From positions 3,373,001 through 3,437,000 of the forward strand of contig NZ_CP139979.1 in the NCBI RefSeq assembly GCF_034424525.1: a stretch of 64,000 bases of DNA, read 5' to 3'. A model generated the notes under the pieces. That model did not search any database, had not been told where the DNA came from, and saw only the letters and a program-made list of their open reading frames with translations. The DNA is from Sphingobium yanoikuyae. Its GTDB lineage: Bacteria; Pseudomonadota; Alphaproteobacteria; Sphingomonadales; Sphingomonadaceae. Of the stretch, positions 54,855 through 62,325 are shown one piece after another. The position numbers and the translations under genes were made by a program. Position 1 is the stretch's first letter. The number at the start of each line of letters is the position of its first letter.

Positions 54855-55877
54855 ATGGCCGCCAACGACAAAGTGACATCCTTCGACATCGCCACGCTGG
54901 CCGGCGTGTCCCAGCCGACCGTGTCGCGCGCGCTGCGCGGCGACAAGACGGTGAGCGAGGCGACGCGGCTGCGGGTCGAGGCGATCGCCCGGCAGCTCAA
55001 CTATACGGTGGACAAGAATGCATCCTCGCTGCGGCGGGGCAAGAGCAATACGCTGGCCCTTTTGTTCTTCGAGGATCTGCTGCCCGACGAAAGCTGGATC
55101 AACCCCTTCTTCCTGTCGATGCTGGGGCCAATCCTGCAGACCTGCGCCAAGCGCGGCTATGACCTGCTGACCAGTTTCCAGCAGCTGTCGACCGACTGGC
55201 ATGTCGATTATGAGGATAGCCGCAAGGCCGACGGCATCATCCTGCTGGGCTATGGCGACTATGAAATCTATCGCACCCGGCTGGAGCAGCTGGTGGCGCA
55301 GGGCACGCATTTCGTGCGCTGGGGATCGGTCGACCAGCATGCGCTGGGGATGACGATCGGCTGCGACAACCGGCGTGGCGGGCGCGACGCGGGCGCGCAT
55401 CTGATCGCGCGCGGATGCAGCCGGATCGCCTTTCTGGGCGACGCATCGAGCCATTATCCCGAATTTCGCGATCGTTATGCCGGCCTGTCCGACGTGCTGC
55501 GCGAAGCTGGCCATGCAGTCGACCCCGGCCTGCATGTCGATGCGCTGTCGACCGAGCAGTCGGGTTATGAGGCAGCGAGCCGCCTGATCGCGCGCGGCGT
55601 GACGTTCGACGCGATCTTTGCCGGGTCGGACCTGATCGCGATCGGTGCGATGCGGGCGCTGGACGAACATGGGCTGTCGGTGCCGGGCGACGTCGCCCTG
55701 ATCGGCTTCGACGATATCCCGGCCGCCAGCCTGACGCGACAGCCGCTGACCACCGTGGCGCAGGATTATCTGCACGCGGGCGAGGTGCTGGTCGACGCGC
55801 TGATCGGCCAGATCGACCGCAAGCCGGTGACGCCGACGCTGCTGGCGCCTCGGCTGGTCACGCGGATGACGGCTTAA
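54855..55877 (+). CDS. LacI-family transcriptional regulator of the alpha-glucan locus
   Basis: 340 residues. The N-terminal helix-turn-helix TSFDIATLAGVSQPTVSRAL and hinge region ending in VDKNASSLRRGKSNTLAL are standard LacI. The periplasmic-binding-protein-like effector domain follows, with DGIILLGYG, GCDNRRGGRDAGAHLIARG and IGFDDIPAASLTRQPLTTV. It is divergent from the amylase-GH13 operon over a shared 150-base region with its likely operator, and a second identical operator precedes the TonB receptor gene. Probable ligand: maltose or another maltooligosaccharide (inference). Confidence 0.93.
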   Translation: MAANDKVTSFDIATLAGVSQPTVSRALRGDKTVSEATRLRVEAIARQLNYTVDKNASSLRRGKSNTLALLFFEDLLPDESWINPFFLSMLGPILQTCAKRGYDLLTSFQQLSTDWHVDYEDSRKADGIILLGYGDYEIYRTRLEQLVAQGTHFVRWGSVDQHALGMTIGCDNRRGGRDAGAHLIARGCSRIAFLGDASSHYPEFRDRYAGLSDVLREAGHAVDPGLHVDALSTEQSGYEAASRLIARGVTFDAIFAGSDLIAIGAMRALDEHGLSVPGDVALIGFDDIPAASLTRQPLTTVAQDYLHAGEVLVDALIGQIDRKPVTPTLLAPRLVTRMTA

Positions 55878-55886
55878 AACTTCCCT

Positions 55887-55919
55887 CCCCTCCCTCTCAG
55901 GGAGGGGTTGGGGGTGGGT
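55887..55919. repeat. Left inverted-repeat flank of the DUF559 gene
   Basis: Hairpin CCCCTCCCT-CTC-AGGGAGGGG (55887-55907) running on into GGGAGGGGTTGGGGGTGGGT (55900-55919). The last 20 bases recur exactly, inverted, at the right flank. Confidence 0.75.
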
Positions 55920-55953
55920 AGGCGAGCGGAGCGAGCCTTGCTAACCTGGCCTC

Positions 55954-56349
55954 ATGCGCCGCGTTCCTGAACATATGACGGCCAATGCCCGCGCGCTGCG
56001 CAACGGCCAGACCGATGCGGAGCGGATGATCTGGTTGCGCATATCCTGCTATCGCCCGCGCTTCACGAGGCAGTTGGTCATCGGCCCCTATATTGTCGAT
56101 CTGGCATGCCGTTCGGCGAAACTGGCGATCGAGTTCGACGGGAGCCAGCATCTGGATGCGCAGGCCTATGACGAACGTCGCTCCCTGTTTCTAAGGGAAC
56201 AGGGCTGGACGATGTTGCGCTTCTGGAATGGCGACGTGATCGAGAATCCGGATGGTGTGGTGGAAGCTATCTTGAACAGGGCCGCCGAGTGCCTCGGCGG
56301 CACCCACCCCCAACCCCTCCCTGGAAGGGAGGGGAGACGAAAGACCTGA
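55954..56349 (+). CDS. DUF559 (endonuclease-like fold) domain protein
   Basis: 131 residues of the DUF559 family, related in fold to Vsr-type/restriction-like endonucleases. Seen: ARALRNGQTDAERMIWLRI, RFTRQLVIGPYIVDLACRS, and LAIEFDGSQHLDAQAYDERR, where the Asp/Glu and downstream residues form the putative PD-(D/E)xK-like site. The C-terminal THPQPLPGREG is encoded by the right-flank repeat itself, a common sign that the gene travels with the repeat. ATG 55954 or 55975 could start. It is out of keeping with its sugar-use neighbours and is bounded by inverted repeats. Activity and role are unknown. Confidence 0.83.
   Translation: MRRVPEHMTANARALRNGQTDAERMIWLRISCYRPRFTRQLVIGPYIVDLACRSAKLAIEFDGSQHLDAQAYDERRSLFLREQGWTMLRFWNGDVIENPDGVVEAILNRAAECLGGTHPQPLPGREGRRKT
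56301..56334. repeat. Right inverted-repeat flank of the DUF559 gene
   Basis: CACCCACCCCCAACCCCTCC leads into hairpin CCCCTCCCT-GGA-AGGGAGGGG (56314-56334). It is the inverted copy of the left flank over at least 20 bases and overlaps the 3' end of the gene. Confidence 0.75.
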
Positions 56350-56362
56350 TCCCCCTCCCCCC

Positions 56363-56405
56363 AAAGAAAAACGGACCGCCCTCCCCTCTAAGGGGTGGCG
56401 GTCCG
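56363..56405 (-). terminator. Rho-independent terminator of the alpha-glucan TonB receptor gene
   Basis: On the minus strand CGGACCGCC (56405-56397) pairs with GGCGGTCCG (56380-56372) without mismatch, followed directly by TTTTTCTTT (56371-56363). Classical intrinsic terminator about 110 bases after the receptor stop. Confidence 0.88.
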
Positions 56406-56456
56406 GGGAGGGGGATTGCCCGCGTGCAGTCGGGCAATCCGGGGAGGAATTTCAGG

Positions 56457-56517
56457 ACTTGCCCGACCGGCCCGGAGGCCGATCAGAACTTGCCCGGTCG
56501 GCCGCAGGCCGATCAGA
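56457..56517. repeat. Tandem duplication of the TonB receptor gene 3' end
   Basis: Two adjacent units of 31 and 30 bases (56457-56487, 56488-56517), each starting ACTTGCCCG and ending GGCCGATCAGA. The second runs into the same AACTTG that encodes the receptor's last codons, so each unit reproduces the Lys-Phe-stop junction. Confidence 0.7.
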
Positions 56518-59302
56518 ACTTGTAGGTCAGGCCCAGATAATAATCGCGGCCGTAGCGCTGATAGTCGATGACCTGGCGCTTATCGCCATTCTGATAGGTG
56601 ACGAAGGGCTGGTCGGTGAGGTTCTTGCCCTGCAGCAGGATCGACAGGCCGGTGAGCGGCCCCGACTGGAATTCATAGCCGATCTGCGCGTCGAGAATGC
56701 CCTCTGCCTTGGCGGTGCGGAAGGTCGGCGCGGCCGAAAGGCCGGCGACTTCGCCCAGGAAGGAAGAGCGATAGCGATAGGAGACGCGCGCCTGGAAACC
56801 GCTCTTTTCATAATAAGCGGTGCCGCTGGCGACCCATTTGGACAGGCCCGGCAGGGTGACGACATCGGTCGGGTTGCTGCCATATTTGACTTCGCTGTGG
56901 GTGTAGGACCCGCTGGCGAAGATGCCGAAGCCGTCGAGCGTTTCGCTGAATGCCTTGAACGGCAGCGAGACGGTGCCTTCCGCCCCCATGATCGTGCCCT
57001 TGCCGGTGTTGGCCGGGGCCTTCAGCAGGCCGATATAGCTGCCGTCAGCGATGATCTGGTTGCGGATGTCGGCAGGCAGCGAGGCCAGCACGTCCGAGAA
57101 ATCATAGGCGATATTGTTGTTGGGATCGACGAAGTCGGTCAGATTCTTGAAATAGCCCGCGAGCGAGACATAGCCGCCGCCCGGAAAATATTTCTCGATC
57201 GACAGGTCGATATTGGTCGACTGATAGGGACGCAGCGCGATGTTGCCGCCGTTCGAGCTGAACGGGCTGTACTGCGGGTCGGAGCCGAGGCCGACATTGG
57301 CCAGGTTGAAATTATATTCCTGGTTGATCCGTTCCTGGTCCATGCGCGGACGGACCATGGTCTGGGCCGCACCCATCTTCACGAAGAAGCCGGGCTCCAG
57401 CTCGACCGAGAATTGCGCGCTGGGCAGGAAATTGGTGAAGCTCTCCTTGCCCGAGGCCGGGACGACGGTGACGACGCCGTTGGAGAAGTTCGAGATGGTA
57501 CCGGTCGACGCCTGGCGGGTGTGGATCACCTGCACGCCGATCGCGCCCTTGAGCGGCTTGCCGCCCAGATCGCCGTCCAGCGTCATCTTGGCATAGCCGG
57601 TGAAGACATCTTCCTTCACGACATTGTCGCGCACCAGCGAGGACGGCCGGTTATCATACACGGCATCCAGAACATTGTTGTAGAGATAGAGCGGGTCGAG
57701 CGTCAGCATCGCCGGCACGCCCAGATAGTCGAGCGAGACATTCTTGCCGAGCAGTGCCTCCTGCGGCACCGGCGCCGAGCCGGGCGTGCCATTGGCGATG
57801 GTGCAATCCGTGCCGCCGGTGGGGCAGAGGAAATAGCTGGTATAGGCGCTGGTCTTCTTGCGCCGGCTGTAATTGCCGCCGACTTCCCAGTTGCTGAAGA
57901 TGCTGCCCGAAATGTCGCCGACCAGGTTGGCGCGGAACGACTTCATGTCGTCGATGAACTTGGGCCGGTTGAGGAAGCCCGCCTGCACGACGGCGGTGGT
58001 GCCATTATAGCCCCAGCCATTGGGGTCGGTCAGGCTGATGACGTTGGTGTCGGTATAGTCGAGCGTCGGCACGATGCTGAACAGGCCGTTCGACTGGCGC
58101 TCGACACGCACCGTGTCGGACACGCCCGACCGCAGATAGCCGGTGCCCGAATAGGTTTCGAGCAGGAAGTCGGTGCGCTTGGCGCGCGACCAGCTGGCAT
58201 CGACATTGAGCTTGAGCCGATCGTTCAGGCGGATGTCGTTGTTCCAGCCGAGCGAGATGGTGTCGGCCTTGCGCTTGTTATAGTCGTTGCGCTGGACGCC
58301 ATAGACGTTGGAGAAGGTGGCGCCGGTGACGAAGCCATTTTCGACCGTCACGTCGCTGACGCCGACGTCGGTGCCCCAGACGAGCGGGAATTCGATGCCG
58401 CGCAGGCGCTGTTCTTCCTCGAAATGCGAGGCGAGGACGTCGAAGGTCGAGTGGAAATTGTCGCTCGGCTGCCATTCCAGCGTGCCGACCATGCCGTAGC
58501 GCTTCAGCAGGTTCGACTGCACATAGGGCTTGGCGCCGCCGATGATCAGATTGCCGTCGGCATCGGTGGGATAGCCCCAGGCGTTGAAGCGCTCATTCTG
58601 CGACGGGGTCTGCGAGGCGGCGAAGCCCAGCGACAGGCCCAGCGTGTCGTCGGCGAACTGATCGACATAGGTGGCCGAGGCGCGATAGCCATAGCGTTCG
58701 CCATCGGGATTGAGCTTGTCCATGCCGTTCATCTGGCCGCGCAGCGACACGGCGAGGATGCGGTCATTCTTGTCGAGCGGACGCAGCATGCGCAGGTCGA
58801 CCGTGCCGGAGATGCCGGCGGCGATCAGCGCGGCGTCGGCGCTCTTGTAGACATTGACGTTCTGGAAGAATTCCGACGGATACTGGTCATATTCGACGCC
58901 GCGATTGTCGCCGACGGTGACCTGTTCGCGGCCATTGAGCAGGGTGGTCGAGAAGTCCGGGCCAAGGCCGCGGATCGACAGGCGCTGGTCGCGCCCTTCG
59001 AGGCGCTGGGCGGTGACGCCGGGCAGGCGGGCGAGCGAGTCCGCGATCGACACGTCGGGCAGCTTGCCGACATCTTCGGCCGAGATGGAATCGACGATCA
59101 GCACGGAATCGCGCTTCACCTTGGCGGCGGAGGCGAGCGAGGCGCGGATGCCGGTGACGACGATGCCTTCGGATTCGCCGGCGGCGGGTGCGGCGGGCGT
59201 CGCGGTTTCGGCGTCGGTCTGCGCATGGGCGACCGCGGCGAGCGAGAAGGAAGCCCCTGCCAGCAGCGCAGCGCGCAGGACGGTATGACGGAATTGATGC
59301 AT
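56513..59302 (-). CDS. TonB-dependent outer-membrane receptor (alpha-glucan locus, maltodextrin type)
   Basis: 929 residues. Signal LLAGASFSLAAVAHAQ, TonB-box region EGIVVTGIRASLASAAKVKR, plug with SISAEDVGKLPDVSIADSL, LPGVTAQRLEGRDQRLSIRG and LLNGREQVTVGDNRGVEYDQ, and a barrel ending YQRYGRDYYLGLTYKF with a C-terminal Phe. The plug motifs are typical of maltooligosaccharide receptors of the Caulobacter MalA kind. Its promoter region has the same GCATACGTATTCAG site as the amylase operon, 99-112 bases upstream of the ATG. It likely feeds maltodextrins to GH97 and the MFS transporter. Confidence 0.92.
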   Translation of the reverse strand: MHQFRHTVLRAALLAGASFSLAAVAHAQTDAETATPAAPAAGESEGIVVTGIRASLASAAKVKRDSVLIVDSISAEDVGKLPDVSIADSLARLPGVTAQRLEGRDQRLSIRGLGPDFSTTLLNGREQVTVGDNRGVEYDQYPSEFFQNVNVYKSADAALIAAGISGTVDLRMLRPLDKNDRILAVSLRGQMNGMDKLNPDGERYGYRASATYVDQFADDTLGLSLGFAASQTPSQNERFNAWGYPTDADGNLIIGGAKPYVQSNLLKRYGMVGTLEWQPSDNFHSTFDVLASHFEEEQRLRGIEFPLVWGTDVGVSDVTVENGFVTGATFSNVYGVQRNDYNKRKADTISLGWNNDIRLNDRLKLNVDASWSRAKRTDFLLETYSGTGYLRSGVSDTVRVERQSNGLFSIVPTLDYTDTNVISLTDPNGWGYNGTTAVVQAGFLNRPKFIDDMKSFRANLVGDISGSIFSNWEVGGNYSRRKKTSAYTSYFLCPTGGTDCTIANGTPGSAPVPQEALLGKNVSLDYLGVPAMLTLDPLYLYNNVLDAVYDNRPSSLVRDNVVKEDVFTGYAKMTLDGDLGGKPLKGAIGVQVIHTRQASTGTISNFSNGVVTVVPASGKESFTNFLPSAQFSVELEPGFFVKMGAAQTMVRPRMDQERINQEYNFNLANVGLGSDPQYSPFSSNGGNIALRPYQSTNIDLSIEKYFPGGGYVSLAGYFKNLTDFVDPNNNIAYDFSDVLASLPADIRNQIIADGSYIGLLKAPANTGKGTIMGAEGTVSLPFKAFSETLDGFGIFASGSYTHSEVKYGSNPTDVVTLPGLSKWVASGTAYYEKSGFQARVSYRYRSSFLGEVAGLSAAPTFRTAKAEGILDAQIGYEFQSGPLTGLSILLQGKNLTDQPFVTYQNGDKRQVIDYQRYGRDYYLGLTYKF

Positions 59303-59400
59303 GACAGTGATCCTCCCCAGGACGCATCTTGAGCGTTTCTTGCCGACATGTGTCGGTCTGGTTCAAATAGCGCCGCCCCCGACCCTCTGCACAGATTCCA

Positions 59401-59414
59401 GCATACGTATTCAG
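59401..59414. promoter_or_regulatory. LacI-type operator, copy 2 (TonB receptor promoter)
   Basis: GCATACGTATTCAG, identical to 54786-54799, in the 368-base gene-free stretch between the receptor and the LytTR gene. Confidence 0.75.
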
Positions 59415-59529
59415 CCATATTCACGACATGGCCGGTTACCGTAGCGGAAATGGCCGAAATAGCGGGTTCAGCCGTGCGATAGGACCGATGGCATGGGCGC
59501 AGCCGCCGACAAAAATATGCGGCTAATGC

Positions 59530-59557
59530 TTGAAAGCCACGCGCGCTTTCCTAGATT
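59530..59557 (+). promoter_or_regulatory. Candidate sigma-70 promoter for a small RNA
   Basis: TTGAAA (59530-59535), 16-base spacer, TAGATT (59552-59557). Directed toward the hairpin-terminator segment that follows. No plus-strand gene lies between 56350 and 60657, so it has no coding target nearby. Confidence 0.5.
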
Positions 59558-59563
59558 GGTCCT

Positions 59564-59643
59564 GTCACTCTTCCCCCCCTTTGGAGTGACACCTCCCTGA
59601 ACCTGGCCCCGTCGTCGAGCTTGCTCCGGCGGGGTTTTCTTTT
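59564..59643 (+). ncRNA. Candidate trans-acting small RNA with C-rich loop
   Basis: About 80 bases. Stem 1: TGTCACTC (59563-59570) with GAGTGACA (59584-59591), eight perfect pairs closing the 13-base loop TTCCCCCCCTTTG, an anti-Shine-Dalgarno-like C/U-rich loop. A single-stranded linker ACCTCCCTGAACCTGG contains another CCUCC. Stem 2: CCCCGTCG (59607-59614) with CGGCGGGG (59627-59634), one wobble pair, followed by TTTTCTTTT, a textbook intrinsic terminator. A promoter-like pair of hexamers lies just upstream. No open reading frame of note is present. The layout matches the CU-rich-loop sRNAs of alphaproteobacteria, but no specific family was recognised. Confidence 0.6.
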
Positions 59644-59670
59644 GCCCGCCAGATCGGGGCGGGATGCGGG

Positions 59671-60438
59671 TCAGGATGCGGGCAGGAAGCCGGCGCGTTG
59701 CAGCCGGGCAACCGAATCGCGCGCGACGGGGACGCTGAGCCCGCCATCCAGGGTGATGAGCCAGCTGCGCCCGGCGGGATCACAGCGCAGGATGGCCCGA
59801 TGGGCGATCCACCAGCTGCGATGCACCTGCGCGCCGGCCACCCCCTCCATCTCCGCAATCGCGTCGCGCAACCGCATCAGCAGCAATTCGCTGCCGCCCG
59901 CGCCATGGACGCGGACATAATGATCCTCGCTCTGCAGCGCCAGGATCGGCCCGGCAAAGCCGGCCGACAGGCGATGGCGCAGGGCGGGGTCTCCGGACGA
60001 TGTGGCGGCGGCGTCTTCGGCAGGCGGGGCATCGATGGGCGGCGGCAGGATGCCCCGCTGGGCCAGCCGCCGGTCGGTCTGTTCGGCCCAGTGGGTGACG
60101 ACCAGCACGGTGAGCGCGCAGAGGAAGGAAAAGGGCAGCAGGCCGGTAAAGCCGTCCAGATCGCGAAAGGCGGTGCGGCCGACATTGCGCCAGAGGAAGG
60201 CCAGCGGCACGACGCAGAGCGACACGCCGGAAAAGACGGTGATCGACACCGACAGGTCGATCCGCCGCGCCAGCCGGCGCAGCAGCCAGATCGCCGGCCG
60301 GACGAGAATATAGGCGCCCATCAGCAGCAGCCACCAATGGCCGATCCGCCCCGGCAGACCGTCGCGCATATAGGTGCCGAACGGCCCCATGAAGCCGATG
60401 ATGCCGGCCAGCAGCAGCATCGCCCACAGCTCCAGCAA
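59671..60438 (-). CDS. Membrane-anchored LytTR-family DNA-binding regulator
   Basis: 255 residues. Four N-terminal transmembrane helices (LLLAGIIGFMGPFGTYM, WWLLLMGAYILV, ITVFSGVSLCVVPLAFLW, LPFSFLCALTVLVVTHW) and a C-terminal LytTR domain with ILALQSEDHYVRVHGAGGSE, VHRSWWIAHRAI and VPVARDSVARLQRAG. This membrane-LytTR layout is frequent in sphingomonads. The start is unclear: no ATG fits well at the N-terminus. TTG 60438 is used; ATG 60420 has GGAG nine bases upstream but trims the first helix, and ATT 60456 has GAGAGGGG at a good distance. Targets are unknown; the divergent exported-protein gene is a candidate. Confidence 0.83.
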   Translation of the reverse strand: MLELWAMLLLAGIIGFMGPFGTYMRDGLPGRIGHWWLLLMGAYILVRPAIWLLRRLARRIDLSVSITVFSGVSLCVVPLAFLWRNVGRTAFRDLDGFTGLLPFSFLCALTVLVVTHWAEQTDRRLAQRGILPPPIDAPPAEDAAATSSGDPALRHRLSAGFAGPILALQSEDHYVRVHGAGGSELLLMRLRDAIAEMEGVAGAQVHRSWWIAHRAILRCDPAGRSWLITLDGGLSVPVARDSVARLQRAGFLPAS

Positions 60439-60657
60439 GATGCGTCGGTTGAAAATCGGCTATTCCCCTCTCCGCCTCGCTTGTCGCCCTGCCCATTCGC
60501 GAAGCGCCGGCTGGAAAATGCCCGGTTTTGCGGGACATTGGCAAGCCCTCTTTCCGCGTAACGGATTGGCGCTTGCCGGCCGGCGGGCAGGTGCCATCAG
60601 CAGAGCGGACGGCCGCGCCGCGCCCCTGGGCGACGGCCGAGACGAGGAGAGAATCTG

Positions 60658-62310
60658 GTGACCAAGCCCCCTTCCCGCCGGCTGCCTATCTTGGCCATGC
60701 TGCCCGTCCTGATCGGCGGACTGGCGCTGGATGGCGCGCCGACCCTGGCGCGGCCCAGGGCGGATGGCGCGCTGTTCGGCCAGCCGGTGATCCGCACCCT
60801 GACATTGCCGGCCGACATGCGGCCGCAAAGCGCCACCTACACGCCGTCGGGCCGGATATTGCTGACCTATGCCCGGCCCGGCGAGAGCGATCCGCGGCAG
60901 ATCAACCTCGCCATCATGGACGATGATGGCAGCCATATCCGCCCGATCTTCAGCGGGACGATCCCCGCCCGGCCGAAGGATAATGGCATCCGCTACATGG
61001 TGTTTGCCGACAATAAGCGCATCTTCCTGGGCGATTTCGTGATCGAATGCCCGACCAGCCTGGACGATTGCACGCAGGCGCAACTGGTGCCCGTCACCTA
61101 TCCGCCGCAGGTGGCCGATGGCGCGCATATCTGGCATCGCTGGTCGGAAATGGTGGTGGCGCCGGACAATCGCCATATCGCCTGGACGACCCTGCTCGCC
61201 AATTATTCCGCCGCGGTGCTGACCGGCGAACTGACGCGCGGCCCGGATGGCTATGTCGTCACCCGGCCGCAGATCATCAGCAGCAGCGATCCCTTCCGCC
61301 CCGATCCGGCCCATGCCGATGGCGTCATCCCGGCGCCGATCCGCGGCGGCGAGGTGAAGCAGTTCGTCCATGGCGGCAGCGCCCTGTCGCTGGTCGGCGC
61401 GGTGAAGCGCGACCTGCCCGATTCGGTGGTGATGGACCTGGCAAGCGGCAAGGTGACGCCGATCACCGACACGCCGGGCTATACCGAGACGACGATCTTC
61501 TCGCCCGACGAGCGGCTGGGCATGGTGATGACCACCCGCTTTTCGCAGACCGACCCGGCGATATTGGGGCTGATGCCCCGCCCCTATCCCGACAGCCTGA
61601 ACATGGGACTGAGCATGTTCGCCTATACCTATGCCGTCACCGGCGTGCGCACGGCACGGCCGGGCAATGTCGGGCCGGCGCTGATCGACATCGCTCGGTC
61701 GCAGCGCGAGGACGGCTATCTGGGCGCGAACCTCAGCAGCCAGGCCGACTGGGTGTTTCATTCGCCCATGTCCTGGCATCCCGACAGCCGCCGGGCGACC
61801 TGGATCGAGGGGCTGCGCGGCAGCGAGACCAAGCGGGTCCAGATCGTCACCCTGCCCGGATACAAGGCCGGACCGGCGGTCGCCCCGCGCGCCGTGCCCG
61901 ACAGCCTGCCCTATGGCGATACCGACCTGTCCACCCTGCCGGCGCTGGCGGGCAAGAGCCAGAATATCGACGTGAAGGTCTATGGCCGGCGGTCGGGCCA
62001 TATCCAATATCGGCGCACGAGCGGCGCCATCGAGAAAATCTATGTCGATTTCAGCGACGACGGGAAGCAGGTCTATAGCGGGCGCGAGACGACGCAGATC
62101 AACATGCGCGGCCAGTCCAGCTACGAAGCCGACATCCGCCTGACCGGCCCCAAGCCCGGCATCATGAAGCTGCAGATGACCTTCGGACCGCTGGGCGGCC
62201 CCAAGCCCGCCGCGATCGACTTCACGCCCCAAGCCGATGGCCAGCCGCGCAGCCGGGGCTTTGCCGAATATGGCGGCCAGCGCCTGAGCGTGGACCGGCT
62301 GGCGCCATGA
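60658..62310 (+). CDS. Exported beta-propeller-like (PD40/TolB-type) protein of unknown function
   Basis: 550 residues with a Sec signal (ILAMLPVLIGGLALDGAPTLA). Repeated units with ATYTPSGRILLTYARPGE, INLAIMDDDGSHIRPI, VVAPDNRHIAWTT and TTIFSPDERLGMVMTTRF resemble the WD40-like/PD40 propeller of TolB and related proteins. The C-terminal part (about residue 440 on) is a separate beta-rich domain with KIYVDFSDDGKQVYSGRE. GTG start at 60658 with GAGGAG eight bases upstream. I do not recognise a named family. It is divergent from the LytTR gene and converges on the ABC transporter genes, stop to stop 15 bases apart. Confidence 0.7.
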   Translation: MTKPPSRRLPILAMLPVLIGGLALDGAPTLARPRADGALFGQPVIRTLTLPADMRPQSATYTPSGRILLTYARPGESDPRQINLAIMDDDGSHIRPIFSGTIPARPKDNGIRYMVFADNKRIFLGDFVIECPTSLDDCTQAQLVPVTYPPQVADGAHIWHRWSEMVVAPDNRHIAWTTLLANYSAAVLTGELTRGPDGYVVTRPQIISSSDPFRPDPAHADGVIPAPIRGGEVKQFVHGGSALSLVGAVKRDLPDSVVMDLASGKVTPITDTPGYTETTIFSPDERLGMVMTTRFSQTDPAILGLMPRPYPDSLNMGLSMFAYTYAVTGVRTARPGNVGPALIDIARSQREDGYLGANLSSQADWVFHSPMSWHPDSRRATWIEGLRGSETKRVQIVTLPGYKAGPAVAPRAVPDSLPYGDTDLSTLPALAGKSQNIDVKVYGRRSGHIQYRRTSGAIEKIYVDFSDDGKQVYSGRETTQINMRGQSSYEADIRLTGPKPGIMKLQMTFGPLGGPKPAAIDFTPQADGQPRSRGFAEYGGQRLSVDRLAP

Positions 62311-62325
62311 AGAGCCGCCGGACGA

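Noticed and set aside
59565..59858. 97-codon minus-strand frame over the sRNA and LytTR 3' end
   Set aside because: Out of frame with the LytTR gene and crosses its stop; no family features.
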